NCBI RefSeq assembly: GCF_021191705.1
Contig: NZ_JAIWPU010000033.1
Coordinates: 19,727 to 83,726, forward strand
Source of the DNA: Proluteimonas flavola
GTDB taxonomy: Bacteria > Pseudomonadota > Gammaproteobacteria > Xanthomonadales > Xanthomonadaceae
DNA: 64,000 nucleotides
Direction: 5' to 3'
Part shown: in pieces, positions 27,601-35,746 of the stretch
How the letters are laid out: each line of letters begins with the position of its first letter
Numbering within the stretch: the first letter of the stretch is position 1
The notes under the pieces: generated by a model
What the model was told of the DNA's origin: nothing
Seen by the model: only the letters and a program-made list of their open reading frames with translations
The model's database searches: none
Program-made: the position numbers and the translations under genes

Positions 27601-29056
27601 GGGCGCAGGCATCGGTGCCGGTGTCCACGTCAACCAGGCGGTGGCGCAGACCGGGGACGGCGTGCCGCTGTCGAACGTCGCCACCGCCCAGGTGCAGACC
27701 GCGTTCGATCCGCTGCTCGACGACAGCCTGGTGTTCGGCACCGTGTTCGACGATCGCAACGGCGATGGCTGGCAGGCGAGCGCAGCCCTTCGCGATGCGC
27801 ATGTGCAGGGCGGCTTCGCCCCGGGCGCCTACATCGCGGGCTCGACGACGATCGACCGTGGCGACGGCCCGCAGCCGCTCGCCGACGCCAGCGCGCCGCT
27901 GCTGCACGGCGTGGCGCTCGACACGATCGCCGGCCGCCAGTCGGTGGCCGATCCGGTCGAGTCGAACCAGGTCGTGATCCGGCAGCGTCTGCGCAGTGCG
28001 GACTTCACCGACGACTTCGTACTGACCAGCGGCGACGGCGCGACGCTGCGCATGTCCGCCGACGGCAGCACGCGCATCGAGCGCAGCGGCGAGGTGGCCA
28101 AGGGGCTGTCGGCCGCCGAGGCGGTGGTGACCCGCCGCGTGTCGCAGGATGGCGAAGGCGTGCTGGTCGAGTACGTGATCGGCAACGCCGGCATCGACGA
28201 GCGCGGCATTCCGGGCGTGCGCATCGCGTCGGTGGAAGGTCTGCTGATCGAGACCGACCAGTACGGCCGCTACCACCTGGTCGACGTGCCGGGCGGGAAT
28301 GCGATGCACGGACGCAACTTCATCCTCAAGGTGGATCCGTCCACGCTGCCGCCGGGCACCGCGTTCACGACCGCCAATCCGCTGGTGCGGCGCGTGACCC
28401 CGGGCCTGCCGGTGCGCTTCGACTTCGGCGTGCGTCTGCCGGTGGTCGAACTGCAGGGCGGCAGCGAGGCGGTCGAACTGGAACTGGGCGAGGTGTTCTT
28501 CGCCCCCGACAGCAGCGCGCTGCGCGACGCCTATCTGCCGGCGATCGACGCGATGGCCGGCCAGATCGACCGTTACCGCGGCGGCCGGGTGGTCGTCACC
28601 GGCGAGGGCGAACACGAAGCGCTCGCCTTCGCCCGGGCGGCGACGGTCCGCGACGCGCTGCAGGGCCGGGTCGATCCGGCCGCGGCCGCCGCGCTGACGG
28701 TCGAGCTGCGCACGCGCATCGACGATCCGCACGCGATGGTGGCGGGCATCGACGACGGCGGCGTGCTGCTGGGCACGGTGCTGTTCGACACCGACAGGTC
28801 GGCCATCCGGCCGGAGTTCGAAGCGCTGCTCGATGCGGTCGCACGGCGCCTGGAGGCGCTTGGCGGCGGGACGGTGGGCATCGTGGGACACACCGACGTG
28901 CGCGGTTCGCACGCCTACAACGTCGATCTCGGCCTGCGCCGCGCGCAGGCGGTGTTCGACGCGCTCTCGGGGCGGTTGAGCCCGCAGGTCCGGGCCAGGA
29001 CCCGGGTGGAAGCCAGCAGGGATCCGGCCGCTCCTGTCGGGGAGGCGCGGAAGTGA
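21686..29056 (+). CDS. Giant surface protein: DUF11 repeats, Ig-like/cadherin-like repeats and C-terminal OmpA domain
   Basis: 2,456 residues from the ATG at 21686, which has GAGGA nine bases upstream; the ATG at 21677 is too close to it. A signal peptide ends GLAHAQLSERH. A first domain of about 350 residues is followed by DUF11 modules (EIEYVVAFTNNGQD, and EPSLTIVKTAGAPSGN repeated), five Ig/cadherin-like modules with VLDNDT and a last DUF11 (VGDLVRYTLTVENVGN). Next is an SdrD-like region and at the end an OmpA-like peptidoglycan-binding domain (GTVLFDTDRSAIRPEFEALL, GHTDVRGSHAYNVDLGLRRAQAV). It is probably an outer-membrane-anchored, cell-wall-bound adhesin or scaffold. The next gene overlaps the stop region and encodes a barrel protein, so they likely work together. 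Confidence 0.85.
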   Translation: MSQLSGQTHLQVATRMRRAIAGRGRWLIAVCLLLLVHGLAHAQLSERHSFNVRGDVEIIGNALLTCASCDQSNSGLSNGSAMAMMFVNVDDAGLPSGVPQNSSTATLALPTGARVLSAGLYWGGRAGPTDADRGRLQFRTPTGTYETQTASAGNLHTFNDQGDAASRPYTAYVDVTALVAASGSGTYAAGGLTSETGNSNGGGLGNYGGWALIVLYEHDSKPYRRLMVFDGNAGTVGSGNPRAVSVAGLLTPAVGPFTAYMGALVWEGDGGITGDQFQLTGADVLNGGALQDALSPSNNFWNSGITRLGERFTAKNPDYANQFAVDLKLVDISNTPANAGRPRLDNSATGATLTFTSTGDAYFPHALVFVTDIFFPDVVTSLSKQARRAATGEVLGSTSEVRQGEEIEYVVAFTNNGQDGATRVVVTDPIPANTSYVPGSLVVVSNADGADSGSMTDASGDDLAEYDAANNRVVFRIGTGADAATGGMLAPDQSASMSFRVRVDTATPAGEFIRNVVSMRHNAQTVPLPEDVEGEAEANVIGPVVAAADDIGFCPVDGGFFNIIDGVGIYQYSPTSATDSRVAGLDFPVSGNLNGLMVDPTGRTRLLFHQASGGVVWAYDPTHPTSPGWYNTGATINANLPRGGMTSAGVGYLITAATRAGTGATAQMYRLERDGDYGYRLAGQSTLTYDVAPSDFGSGDIAFDSLGVGWLVAGNDLFRVDVEAGTATRQQNFTGAPAGVNYAGAAFGGDGRLYVVNNSGGTYYAMDLAQGTMAVVGTSSSGVGRDLASCTFPAIAPAELQVAKTLASIMRDGAAVPAGESAAPGDLLTYDIEIRHVGGTQAATVFAGDVVETTPANTTHGAIADDFACTGNTCSNAEVRNILPGQSTTFSFAVQIDAALPSTVSQIANAVTVNGIDCAAAGNDCDETTPIDVAPALTSSKALTAVNGAAPAGPVAVGDVLTYTVIASNSGNVALPTVTVTDARITPDAISCAPLSAGASCTLVGTYTVTQADANAGTIANTAVVTTPDTPELCPAGSTSTICLPTVEIPTETPEPSLTIVKTAGAPSGNTAGSTIAYAFLVTNTGNVTIADIAIDDAQLDAAAVCPVTTLAPGANTTCTGTHTITQAEVDAGEVRNTATATGTPPGGGTTTSPPDDEDVTLDIEPSLTIVKTAGAPSGNTAGSTIAYTFLVTNTGNVTITNVVIDDAQLDAAAVCPVTTLAPGANTTCTGTYTITQAEIDAGEVRNTATATGTPPGGGTTTSPPDEADVTIARNPGMSTNKALAGNADEDGSGTVTLGDTLTYTITATNTGTVTLANVEVRDDRITPARIACASLAPGADCVLTGIYVVAQADVNAGQVINTATISTGDPAVCPAGDTSAACQPTVTIGVTPYEIVATDDNYGPVNGADGDPSVGNVLDNDTRNGVPATPDTVTITVGTLPPGIVVDPATGVVGVEPGTPVGEYTFEYTICEVLNPSNCDTATVTVVVEAAEIVATDDNYGPVNGADGDPSVGNVLDNDTLNGVPATPDTVTITVGTLPPGIVVDPATGVVGVEPGTPAGEYTFEYTICEVLNPSNCDTATVTIVVEAAEIVATDDNYGPVNGADGDPSVGNVLDNDTLNGVPATPDTVTITVGTLPPGIVVDPATGVVGVEPGTPAGEYTFEYTICEVLNPENCDTATVTVVVEAPEIVAVDDSATTDQNTPVTIPVLDNDTRNGVPVDADAITVVEVTPPANGRIVIQPDGTVVYTPNPGFSGDDSFEYRICEIANPDNCATATVTVTVRPNVVEAIDDDAGTAEPGVPAVVVVVDNDSSTGAPLDPGSVVVVTPPAHGVVDCANGICTYTAEFGYSGEDSFVYRVCDTSYPSPVCDIATVTVRVEGDAPLRITKSVAVREVKVGDLVRYTLTVENVGNAMVAGAQVLDTPPQGFSYVDGSIASSDGGALAVSGHNPIRIASLDLAPGDTVSISYLLRVGAGIGAGVHVNQAVAQTGDGVPLSNVATAQVQTAFDPLLDDSLVFGTVFDDRNGDGWQASAALRDAHVQGGFAPGAYIAGSTTIDRGDGPQPLADASAPLLHGVALDTIAGRQSVADPVESNQVVIRQRLRSADFTDDFVLTSGDGATLRMSADGSTRIERSGEVAKGLSAAEAVVTRRVSQDGEGVLVEYVIGNAGIDERGIPGVRIASVEGLLIETDQYGRYHLVDVPGGNAMHGRNFILKVDPSTLPPGTAFTTANPLVRRVTPGLPVRFDFGVRLPVVELQGGSEAVELELGEVFFAPDSSALRDAYLPAIDAMAGQIDRYRGGRVVVTGEGEHEALAFARAATVRDALQGRVDPAAAAALTVELRTRIDDPHAMVAGIDDGGVLLGTVLFDTDRSAIRPEFEALLDAVARRLEALGGGTVGIVGHTDVRGSHAYNVDLGLRRAQAVFDALSGRLSPQVRARTRVEASRDPAAPVGEARK
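24848..25507 (+). repeat. Two 330-bp tandem DUF11 repeats in the giant protein gene
   Basis: The units start at 24848 and 25178, each opening with codons for EPSLTIVKTAGAPSGNTAGS and closing with the GGGTTTSPPD segment. They are nearly identical at the DNA level, which indicates recent duplication or gene conversion. Confidence 0.85.
25868..26749 (+). repeat. Three 294-bp tandem Ig/cadherin-like repeats
   Basis: The units start at 25868, 26162 and 26456 and each encode 98 residues opening EIVATDDNYGPVNGADGDPS. Units two and three are almost identical and unit one differs by a few bases. Two more divergent modules of the same fold follow to about 27330. Copy number probably varies between strains. 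Confidence 0.88.
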
Positions 29057-29070
29057 AAGGGGACCGGATC

Positions 29071-32000
29071 ATGAAGAGGAAGCTGCTCGACGCAGCGCTG
29101 CTGGCCATCCTGGCCGGCATGGCATCGACCACCGTGGCGGCGCAGGACGCCGTCGCCGGGGCGGGGCTGGCCACCACGGCCGATGACGGCGCAGCCGTGA
29201 CCATGGATTGCGACGCCAACGGTTGCCGCAGCGATGGCGACCTGCTGTTCCGGCTGCGCACGCGCAGCTACGACCAGCCGGCGACCCACGGCACCGGCGA
29301 GGCGTCCTCGTCGCAGGCGCTGCAGCCCGATCGCCGGGTCAGCGTCGCGCTGGAACAGCCCGGCCGCGCGACCGCGGTGGGCCAGTTCTCCGTGCAGCTG
29401 CCAGGCGGCGGCGCGATCTGGGCGACCGAGGATCCCAATCTCGGCCTGCCGGAACTCTCGGTGTCGGCGCCGACGATGGTGCCGTTCGAGGACGGACGCA
29501 TCGTCAAGCCGGTGCGCTTCTTCGCGCGCAGCAACTACATCGACTTCGTCGACCGGTTCGAACTGACGCTCTACCGCGCGGCCGATGCCGATTTGATCGA
29601 ACCGATCGCGCAGTTCGAACTGCCGCGTACCGCAGTCGCCGACGCGGAGTGGGATGGTGCGCTTCCCGCCGGGCGGCAGTACCGGCCGGGCGACGAACTG
29701 GTGTACGTGCTGCGCGCGTACGACGCCGCCGGCAACTTCGACGAGACCTTCGTGCAGCGGCTGCAGCTCGTCACGCCTGCCGAAGCCGAGCGTGGCGCGC
29801 AGATCCTGCGCCAGAGCACCGAGCGTGGACTGGGCATGGCGCTGGGCGCCGAGCAGGCTGCCGCGCAGGCGCTGGTCGACAATGTGTTTTCGGGCAGCGG
29901 GCTGCGCCTGCAGAACATCCCGGTCTACGGGTCGCGCGTGCGCATCACCGGCCGCAACCTGCCCGAAGGCCAGACGCTACTGATCAACGGCGAGCACTAT
30001 CCGGTCGATCTGGAACGCAAGTTCGTCGCCGAGTACCTGATGCCGGTCGGCCAGCACCGCTTCGACATCGGCCTGCGCGGCCGCGGCGGCGAAGTGTCGA
30101 CGCACGCACTCGATGTCGATGTCAGCGGGCGCTACTTCTTCGGCGTCGGCATCGCCGATGTCACCGTGTTCCAGAACAAGGCCAGTGGTCCGGGCCGCGA
30201 GATGGCACTGGCCGGCCGCGAGGACGACATCCTCAGCGATGGCCGCCTGGCGTTCTACGGCAAGGGCAAGATCAAGGGCAAGTACCTGATCACCGCACAG
30301 GCCGACACCCAGAACCGTCCGCTCGGCGATCTGTTCGACGGTTTCACCGCCGCCGATCCGCAGGACATCTTCCGTCGCGTCGATCCGGACCTGTACTACC
30401 CGACCTACGGCGACGATTCCACGACCTGGCGCGATGTCGACACCATGGGCCGGTTCTACGTGCGCATGGACTGGGACAAGAACCAGGCGCTGTGGGGCAA
30501 CTTCTCGACCGGCTTCACCGGCACCGAGTACGGCCAGTACCAGCGTGCCCTCTACGGCGCGGCGCTGGCGTGGCGTTCGCGCATGGCCAACGCCTGGGGC
30601 GACCCGGGCACCGAACTGCGCGCTTTCGTGTCCGAGGCGCAGACCGCGCCGGGCCACAGCGAGTTCATCGGCACCGGTACCAGCCTGTATTACCTGCGCC
30701 ACACCGATGTGCTGCCCGGCTCGGAACAGGTCGTGGTCGAAGTCCGCGATCCGACCACCGGCCGTGTCGAGGCGCGCACCGTGCTGTTGCGCGGCGCCGA
30801 CTACGAGATCAATGAACTGCAGGGCCGCATCACCCTGACGCGCGCACTCACGCAGATCACGCGCGAGAACCTGCCGACGATCACCCGCGACGCGCCGCTC
30901 GACGGTTTCGAACAACGCCTGATCGTGGACTACGAATGGGTGCCCAGCGGCTTCGATCCCGACGAGATCGCCGCGGGTATGCGCGGCAGGCACTGGTTCG
31001 GAGATCACCTCGGCGTTGGCGCGACCTGGGTCGACGAAAGCCGTGCCGGCGAGGACTACACGATGATGTCGGCCGACATCACCTTGCAGGCCGGCAAGGG
31101 CACCTATCTCAAGCTCGAACACAGCCGCACCGAAGCCACCAGCGCACCGGTGTTCTTCTCCGACAACGGCGGTTTCACGTTCACGCAGCTCAATCCGGTC
31201 GGCCCTCGCGAAGGCGAAGCCAGCGCGGTGGAAGCCCGCGCGAATTTCCGCGAGCTCGGCTGGACGACCCGCGACTGGAGCACCGGCGCGTGGTGGCGCC
31301 GCGTGGATGCCGGCTTCTCGGTCGCGCGCTTCGACACCGGTGCCGATGTCGAGGAGTACGGCGTCGAGGTGCTGGGCGAGTTCGGACGCGATGTCGGCGT
31401 CTACGCACGCTACAGCCGTGCCGAACGCGGCACCGAGACGCTGACCCAGGCGCAGGCGACCACCGAATGGCGGCTGTCGGACGCCAGTGCGCTCGCCGCG
31501 GAACTGCGGCGCGTGGAAGAGGGCCGCATCGGCGGGGACGCCACCGGCACGCTCGGCGCACTGCGTTACACGCACCGCTTCGGGTCCGCGCTGGACGTCT
31601 ACGGCTCTGCGCAGTGGACGCTCGACGACGAGGGCGGCTATGTCGACAACGATGCCTATACCCTCGGGGGCCGCTACAACTTCGCCAACCTGTCGAACGT
31701 TGGCGCCGAGGTCACGACCGGCGATCGTGGCGACGCGGCGCAGGTCAATGGCGAGTACCGGCTGACCCCGCAGCACAGTTTCTACGGCGCCTACACCTAT
31801 TCGACCGACACCACCGAATACGACCCGCTGTTCAACCGGTCGCAGCAGAATGGCTGGACGCTGGGACAGCGCTGGCGGTTGTCGAACCAGGTCAACGTGT
31901 TCAACGAAAGCCAGTTCCTCAAGTCGCGCTACGAGTCGGGCCTGGCGCATACCTACGGCATGGACTTCTATCCGGCAGTGGGCTGGAACCTCGGCATGAC

Positions 32001-32763
32001 GCTGTCGGACGGCGAGCTGACCAACCGCGACGGTGGCCAGGTCGACCGGCGCGCGGTCAGCATCTCGGGCGGTCGTACTTCCAGCGCCACCGACTGGCAG
32101 AGCAAGATCGAGTGGCGCGAGGACACCGGCGCGGAACGTCGCACGCAGTGGATCACCACCAACCGCGTGCAGCACCGCCTCAACGAAAGCTGGCGCGTCG
32201 CCGCGCGCTTCAACTACGCCGACACCCAGGACGATCTGGATCCGCGCGCCAGCGCGAAGTTCATCGAGAGCAACCTCGGCTTCGCGTACCGCCCGTGGGA
32301 TGGATCGCGTTGGGGCCTGTTCGGCCGTTACACGTACCTGTACGACCTGGCGACGCTGGGCCAGCTCGGCGGCGCGGACTACGACCAGAAGTCGCAGGTG
32401 CTCTCGCTCGAAGGCGTCTACCGCATCGACGACCGCTGGGAAGTGGCCGGCAAGCTCGCACGCCGCGAAGGCGAAGCGCGCTACGGCCGCGGCACCGGTG
32501 CGTGGTTCGACTCGGCGACGACCTTCGCCGCCGGCCAGGTGCGCTACGAACTGCTGCACAAGTGGCACGCGCTGGCCGAGTACCGCTGGCTCGACGTCGA
32601 CAACGGCGGCACCCGCCAGGGCTGGATGGCCGGCGTCGACCGCGACATCGGCCGCAACTTCCGCGTGGGCGTGGGCTACAACTTCACCGATTTCAGCGAC
32701 GACCTCACCGATCTCGACTACGACCACCGCGGGTTCTACGTCAACTTCGTCGGCAGTTACTGA
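29071..32763 (+). CDS. Large outer-membrane beta-barrel protein paired with the giant surface protein
   Basis: 1,230 residues from the ATG at 29071 (purine-rich AAAGGGGA upstream). The leader MKRKLLDAALLAILAGMAST ends TTVAAQDA. An N-terminal region has Ig-like segments (YIDFVDRFELTLYRAADAD, PVYGSRVRITGRNLPEGQ). From about residue 370 the sequence is a long run of alternating aromatic/polar strands (YLITAQADTQNRPLGDLF, GVGATWVDESRAGEDY, YHKW-type turns), ending FYVNFVGSY with a terminal aromatic as in barrel proteins. No plug or TonB box is clear. It starts 14 bases after the giant DUF11/OmpA gene, so they form an operon. A role in exporting or anchoring that protein is inference. Confidence 0.8.
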   Translation: MKRKLLDAALLAILAGMASTTVAAQDAVAGAGLATTADDGAAVTMDCDANGCRSDGDLLFRLRTRSYDQPATHGTGEASSSQALQPDRRVSVALEQPGRATAVGQFSVQLPGGGAIWATEDPNLGLPELSVSAPTMVPFEDGRIVKPVRFFARSNYIDFVDRFELTLYRAADADLIEPIAQFELPRTAVADAEWDGALPAGRQYRPGDELVYVLRAYDAAGNFDETFVQRLQLVTPAEAERGAQILRQSTERGLGMALGAEQAAAQALVDNVFSGSGLRLQNIPVYGSRVRITGRNLPEGQTLLINGEHYPVDLERKFVAEYLMPVGQHRFDIGLRGRGGEVSTHALDVDVSGRYFFGVGIADVTVFQNKASGPGREMALAGREDDILSDGRLAFYGKGKIKGKYLITAQADTQNRPLGDLFDGFTAADPQDIFRRVDPDLYYPTYGDDSTTWRDVDTMGRFYVRMDWDKNQALWGNFSTGFTGTEYGQYQRALYGAALAWRSRMANAWGDPGTELRAFVSEAQTAPGHSEFIGTGTSLYYLRHTDVLPGSEQVVVEVRDPTTGRVEARTVLLRGADYEINELQGRITLTRALTQITRENLPTITRDAPLDGFEQRLIVDYEWVPSGFDPDEIAAGMRGRHWFGDHLGVGATWVDESRAGEDYTMMSADITLQAGKGTYLKLEHSRTEATSAPVFFSDNGGFTFTQLNPVGPREGEASAVEARANFRELGWTTRDWSTGAWWRRVDAGFSVARFDTGADVEEYGVEVLGEFGRDVGVYARYSRAERGTETLTQAQATTEWRLSDASALAAELRRVEEGRIGGDATGTLGALRYTHRFGSALDVYGSAQWTLDDEGGYVDNDAYTLGGRYNFANLSNVGAEVTTGDRGDAAQVNGEYRLTPQHSFYGAYTYSTDTTEYDPLFNRSQQNGWTLGQRWRLSNQVNVFNESQFLKSRYESGLAHTYGMDFYPAVGWNLGMTLSDGELTNRDGGQVDRRAVSISGGRTSSATDWQSKIEWREDTGAERRTQWITTNRVQHRLNESWRVAARFNYADTQDDLDPRASAKFIESNLGFAYRPWDGSRWGLFGRYTYLYDLATLGQLGGADYDQKSQVLSLEGVYRIDDRWEVAGKLARREGEARYGRGTGAWFDSATTFAAGQVRYELLHKWHALAEYRWLDVDNGGTRQGWMAGVDRDIGRNFRVGVGYNFTDFSDDLTDLDYDHRGFYVNFVGSY

Positions 32764-32799
32764 TCCTCGCCGGCATCCCGGGAACGCGTGGAGACGGGA

Positions 32800-32835
32800 G
32801 GCGATGGCGGTGTCCGGCAAGTGCCGGCCATCGCC
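32800..32835. terminator. Convergent-gene hairpin
   Basis: GGCGATGGC pairs with GCCATCGCC, with an inner CCGGCA/TGCCGG stem. It lies between the convergent barrel-protein and metal-ATPase genes and could end transcription from either side. There is no clear T-run. Confidence 0.5.
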
Positions 32836-32901
32836 ATCGCCTGGGCTGCGTTCGCAGTCGGCAGACGATTGAAATCGGGCGCAACGCCGCTGGCCATCCG
32901 C

Positions 32902-35382
32902 TCAGCCGCGATCCCGGTAGGCGAGCAAGCGCAATGCGTTGAAGACGACCAGCAGCGTCGAGCCTTCGTGGATCGCCACCGCGGGGCCGATGCCGAGGCC
33001 GAAGATGGTCGCCGGCACGAGGAAGGCGACGATGCCGAGGCTGACGAACACGTTCTGCCGGATCACGCCGCGGGTATGCCGGCTGAGGTCGACCGCGAAC
33101 GGCAGGTGGCGCAGGTCGTCGGCCATCAAGGCGACGTCCGCGGTCTCCAGCGCGACATCGGAGCCGGCGGCGCCCATCGCGATGCCGACGGTCGCATTGG
33201 CCATCGCCGGCGCATCGTTGACGCCGTCGCCGACCATCGCGACCTTGCCCTGCTCGCGCAGCGTGCGGATGGACTCGACCTTGTCCTCGGGCATCAGGTC
33301 GCCCCAGGCCTCGTCGAGGCCGACATCGCGGGCGATCGCATCGGCCACCTTCTGGTGGTCGCCGGAGATCATGACCATCCGGCGGATCCCGAGCTCGCGC
33401 AGGCGCTGCAGCGCGTCGCGGGCGCCCGCGCGCGGGGTGTCGAGCAGGCCGATCGCGCCGAGATCGCGGGTGCCGCGCCGCACCACCATCGACGTGCGTC
33501 CGGCCTCGCGCAGTTGCGCGATCGCCGCGGTCGCCGGGCTGCCGAGCGGGGCGACGCCCGCGCTGCCGAACAGTTCGGCCTTGCCGATCCAGACCGTGTC
33601 GTCGCCGAGCGTCGCGGTCACGCCGCGCCCGATGAGGTTCTCGAGGCCGCTGGCCGACGGAATGTCCGTGTCGCCCAGTCGTTCGCGACCGTCGCGCGCG
33701 ATGGCGGCCGCCAGCGGATGGTCGCTGAGCGACTCGACCGCGACGGCGACGGCCAGCAGCTCTTCTTCCGGGACGCCATCGAGCGGCACGACGTCGGTGA
33801 TGCGTGGACGGCCTTCGGTCAGGGTGCCGGTCTTGTCGAACGCCATCGCACTCAATGAGCCGAGTTCCTCCAGCGGCGCGCCGCCCTTGATCAGCACGCC
33901 GCCGCGCGCCGCGCGCGCGATGCCCGACAGCACCGCACTCGGCGTGGCGATGGCCAGTGCGCACGGGCTGGCCGCCACCAGCACCGCCATCGCGCGGTAG
34001 AAGCTGTCGCGGAAGGGCTCGTCGACCACCACCCAGGCGAACAGCAGCAGGACCGCCAGCGCCAGCACGGCCGGCACGAAGATGCGCTCGAACCTGTCGG
34101 TGAAGCGCTGGGTCGGCGACTTGCGGGTTTCGGCTTCGCTGACCATCTCGACCACGCGCGCGAGCGCCGACTCGCCGGATCGCCGCGTGACCTCGATCTC
34201 GATCGCGCCGCTGCCGTTGATCGTGCCGGCGAACACGCGCGATTGCGCATCGACGCCATCGGGGCGTGCGCGCGCCGTCGCCGGATCGGCGACCGGGCGC
34301 TTGTCGACCGGAATGCTCTCGCCGGTCACCGGGGCCTGGTTGATGCTGGACGTGCCGAGCACGAGGAAGCCATCGGCCGGCAGGCGTTCGTTGGGCTTGA
34401 CCAGCACCACGTCGCCGACGACGAGCGCCTCGACCGGAATGTCCTGCGCGCTGCCATCGCGGCGCACGGTCGCCGTGTCGGGCGCCAGTTCGGCCAGTGC
34501 CTCGATGGCGCGCCTGGCGCGTCCCATCGCGTAGTGCTCGAGCGCGTGCCCCAGACTGAAGAGGAACAGCAGCAGCGCGCCCTCGGCCCAGGCGCCGAGC
34601 GCCGCGGCGCCCGCGGCGGCGACCAGCATCAGCGTGTCGATCTCGAAGCGTTTCATGCGCAGGTTGTCGATCGCCTCGCGCAGCGTATAGGCGCCGCCGA
34701 AGAAGTACGCCGCGACGTAGCACGCCAGTGGCACCCACCCCGGCGCGCCCGGTGCCAGCTTCTCGGTCGCGAAACCGCCCACCAGCAGCGCGCCGCAGAC
34801 CAGCGCGAAGATCAGTTCGGTGTTGGGCCCCAGCAAGCCGCCATGCGCATGGTCCCGGTCGCCCTTGCCATGGGCATGGCCGTCGCCGTCGCGGTGCACG
34901 TGTTCCGCGTTGCCGTGATCGTGCACGTCCCCGGTGCCGGCCGGAACGACCTGCATCCCGGCAAGGACAGCGAGGATGCGATCCTCGGAGATGTCCGAGC
35001 GGTCGTACTCGACGTGTACCCTGCCGGCGGCGCTGGCCTCGGCCTCGAGGATGCCCGGCAGCGACCTGAGCCGCTCCGCGACGGTGCGCGCACGGCGCTG
35101 GTGGCCGATGCCCTCGACCGTCCACAGGGCATGCCCGTAGCGGTCGCTGATGGCCGCGCCGGTGCTTTCCACCACGTCGCGGATGCGCGCGAGCGGCAGC
35201 ACGTCCTGGTCGTAATGGATGCACAGCTGCGCCGGCGTATCGTCCGATCCAGCGCGCAGATGGACCTGCTCGATGCCGTTGCGGCCCGTCAGGTCGTCGA
35301 TCAGTCGTCCGACGCAGGCATCCGCTTCATCGGGAACCTGCGGCAGCAGGATCTGCAGGTCGATGCGCAGTTTCTCGGTCAT
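32902..35382 (-). CDS. P1B-4-type heavy-metal ATPase (Co/Zn/Cd/Fe efflux)
   Basis: 826 residues. Two N-terminal HMA-like segments (2-72 and 85-142) lack CxxC. A His/Asp-rich linker at about 152-180 (HDHGNAEHVHRDGDGHAHG) is a likely metal sensor. The core has PVTGES, an intramembrane SPC motif (S472-C474), phosphorylation site DKTGTLTEG (D516), SDHPLAAAI, MISGDHQKVADAIA and GDGVNDAPAM, and the last helix reads HEGST (about H805). SPC plus HEGST marks the P1B-4 class, which exports Co, Zn, Cd or Fe. The gap 35383-35746 upstream shows no gene or recognisable metalloregulator. Confidence 0.93.
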   Translation of the reverse strand: MTEKLRIDLQILLPQVPDEADACVGRLIDDLTGRNGIEQVHLRAGSDDTPAQLCIHYDQDVLPLARIRDVVESTGAAISDRYGHALWTVEGIGHQRRARTVAERLRSLPGILEAEASAAGRVHVEYDRSDISEDRILAVLAGMQVVPAGTGDVHDHGNAEHVHRDGDGHAHGKGDRDHAHGGLLGPNTELIFALVCGALLVGGFATEKLAPGAPGWVPLACYVAAYFFGGAYTLREAIDNLRMKRFEIDTLMLVAAAGAAALGAWAEGALLLFLFSLGHALEHYAMGRARRAIEALAELAPDTATVRRDGSAQDIPVEALVVGDVVLVKPNERLPADGFLVLGTSSINQAPVTGESIPVDKRPVADPATARARPDGVDAQSRVFAGTINGSGAIEIEVTRRSGESALARVVEMVSEAETRKSPTQRFTDRFERIFVPAVLALAVLLLFAWVVVDEPFRDSFYRAMAVLVAASPCALAIATPSAVLSGIARAARGGVLIKGGAPLEELGSLSAMAFDKTGTLTEGRPRITDVVPLDGVPEEELLAVAVAVESLSDHPLAAAIARDGRERLGDTDIPSASGLENLIGRGVTATLGDDTVWIGKAELFGSAGVAPLGSPATAAIAQLREAGRTSMVVRRGTRDLGAIGLLDTPRAGARDALQRLRELGIRRMVMISGDHQKVADAIARDVGLDEAWGDLMPEDKVESIRTLREQGKVAMVGDGVNDAPAMANATVGIAMGAAGSDVALETADVALMADDLRHLPFAVDLSRHTRGVIRQNVFVSLGIVAFLVPATIFGLGIGPAVAIHEGSTLLVVFNALRLLAYRDRG

Positions 35383-35746
35383 TGCCGTTCTCGTTCTGTT
35401 CCAGGGTCAGGGGTGCGGGATCCGGTCGGCCCAGTTCCAGCGTACAGGCCCGCGGCCCATGGCAGAGCCTGCAGCACGATGCGGTTCCGGGGTACGGCGG
35501 GTGTCGTGCGGCCTGGGCGTATCGGGCGGTGGCGTTCCGCAACTGTGGAAGTGGACCGCGACGCACTGAAGCTCTTGACAGCGCGCGCCGGGGCTGTCGC
35601 ATTCCGGACGCGGTTCGGGCTGCGTGACTGCCGGCATGTCGCGTCACGCCAGTGCGCCTGCAAACAGAGGCAACACCCGGCCGCCACAGGCGCGTCCTTA
35701 AGGTGAAGCCCTCTGCGAGCCACGCTCGCGTCCGCAGGACGTTGCC

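Noticed and set aside
21563..28912. A 2,449-codon open frame antisense to the giant surface protein gene
   Set aside because: It is Arg/His-rich, has no domains and mirrors the codon bias of the sense gene; such long antisense frames are expected at this GC content.
27289..29070. Upstream extension of the barrel-protein frame by about 590 codons
   Set aside because: This overlaps the DUF11/OmpA gene in another frame and lacks any motif; the signal peptide at 29071 marks the true start.
35383..35746. Short minus-strand frames between the metal ATPase and quinone reductase, one with several cysteines
   Set aside because: No ribosome site, no family pattern, and composition typical of noncoding high-GC sequence.
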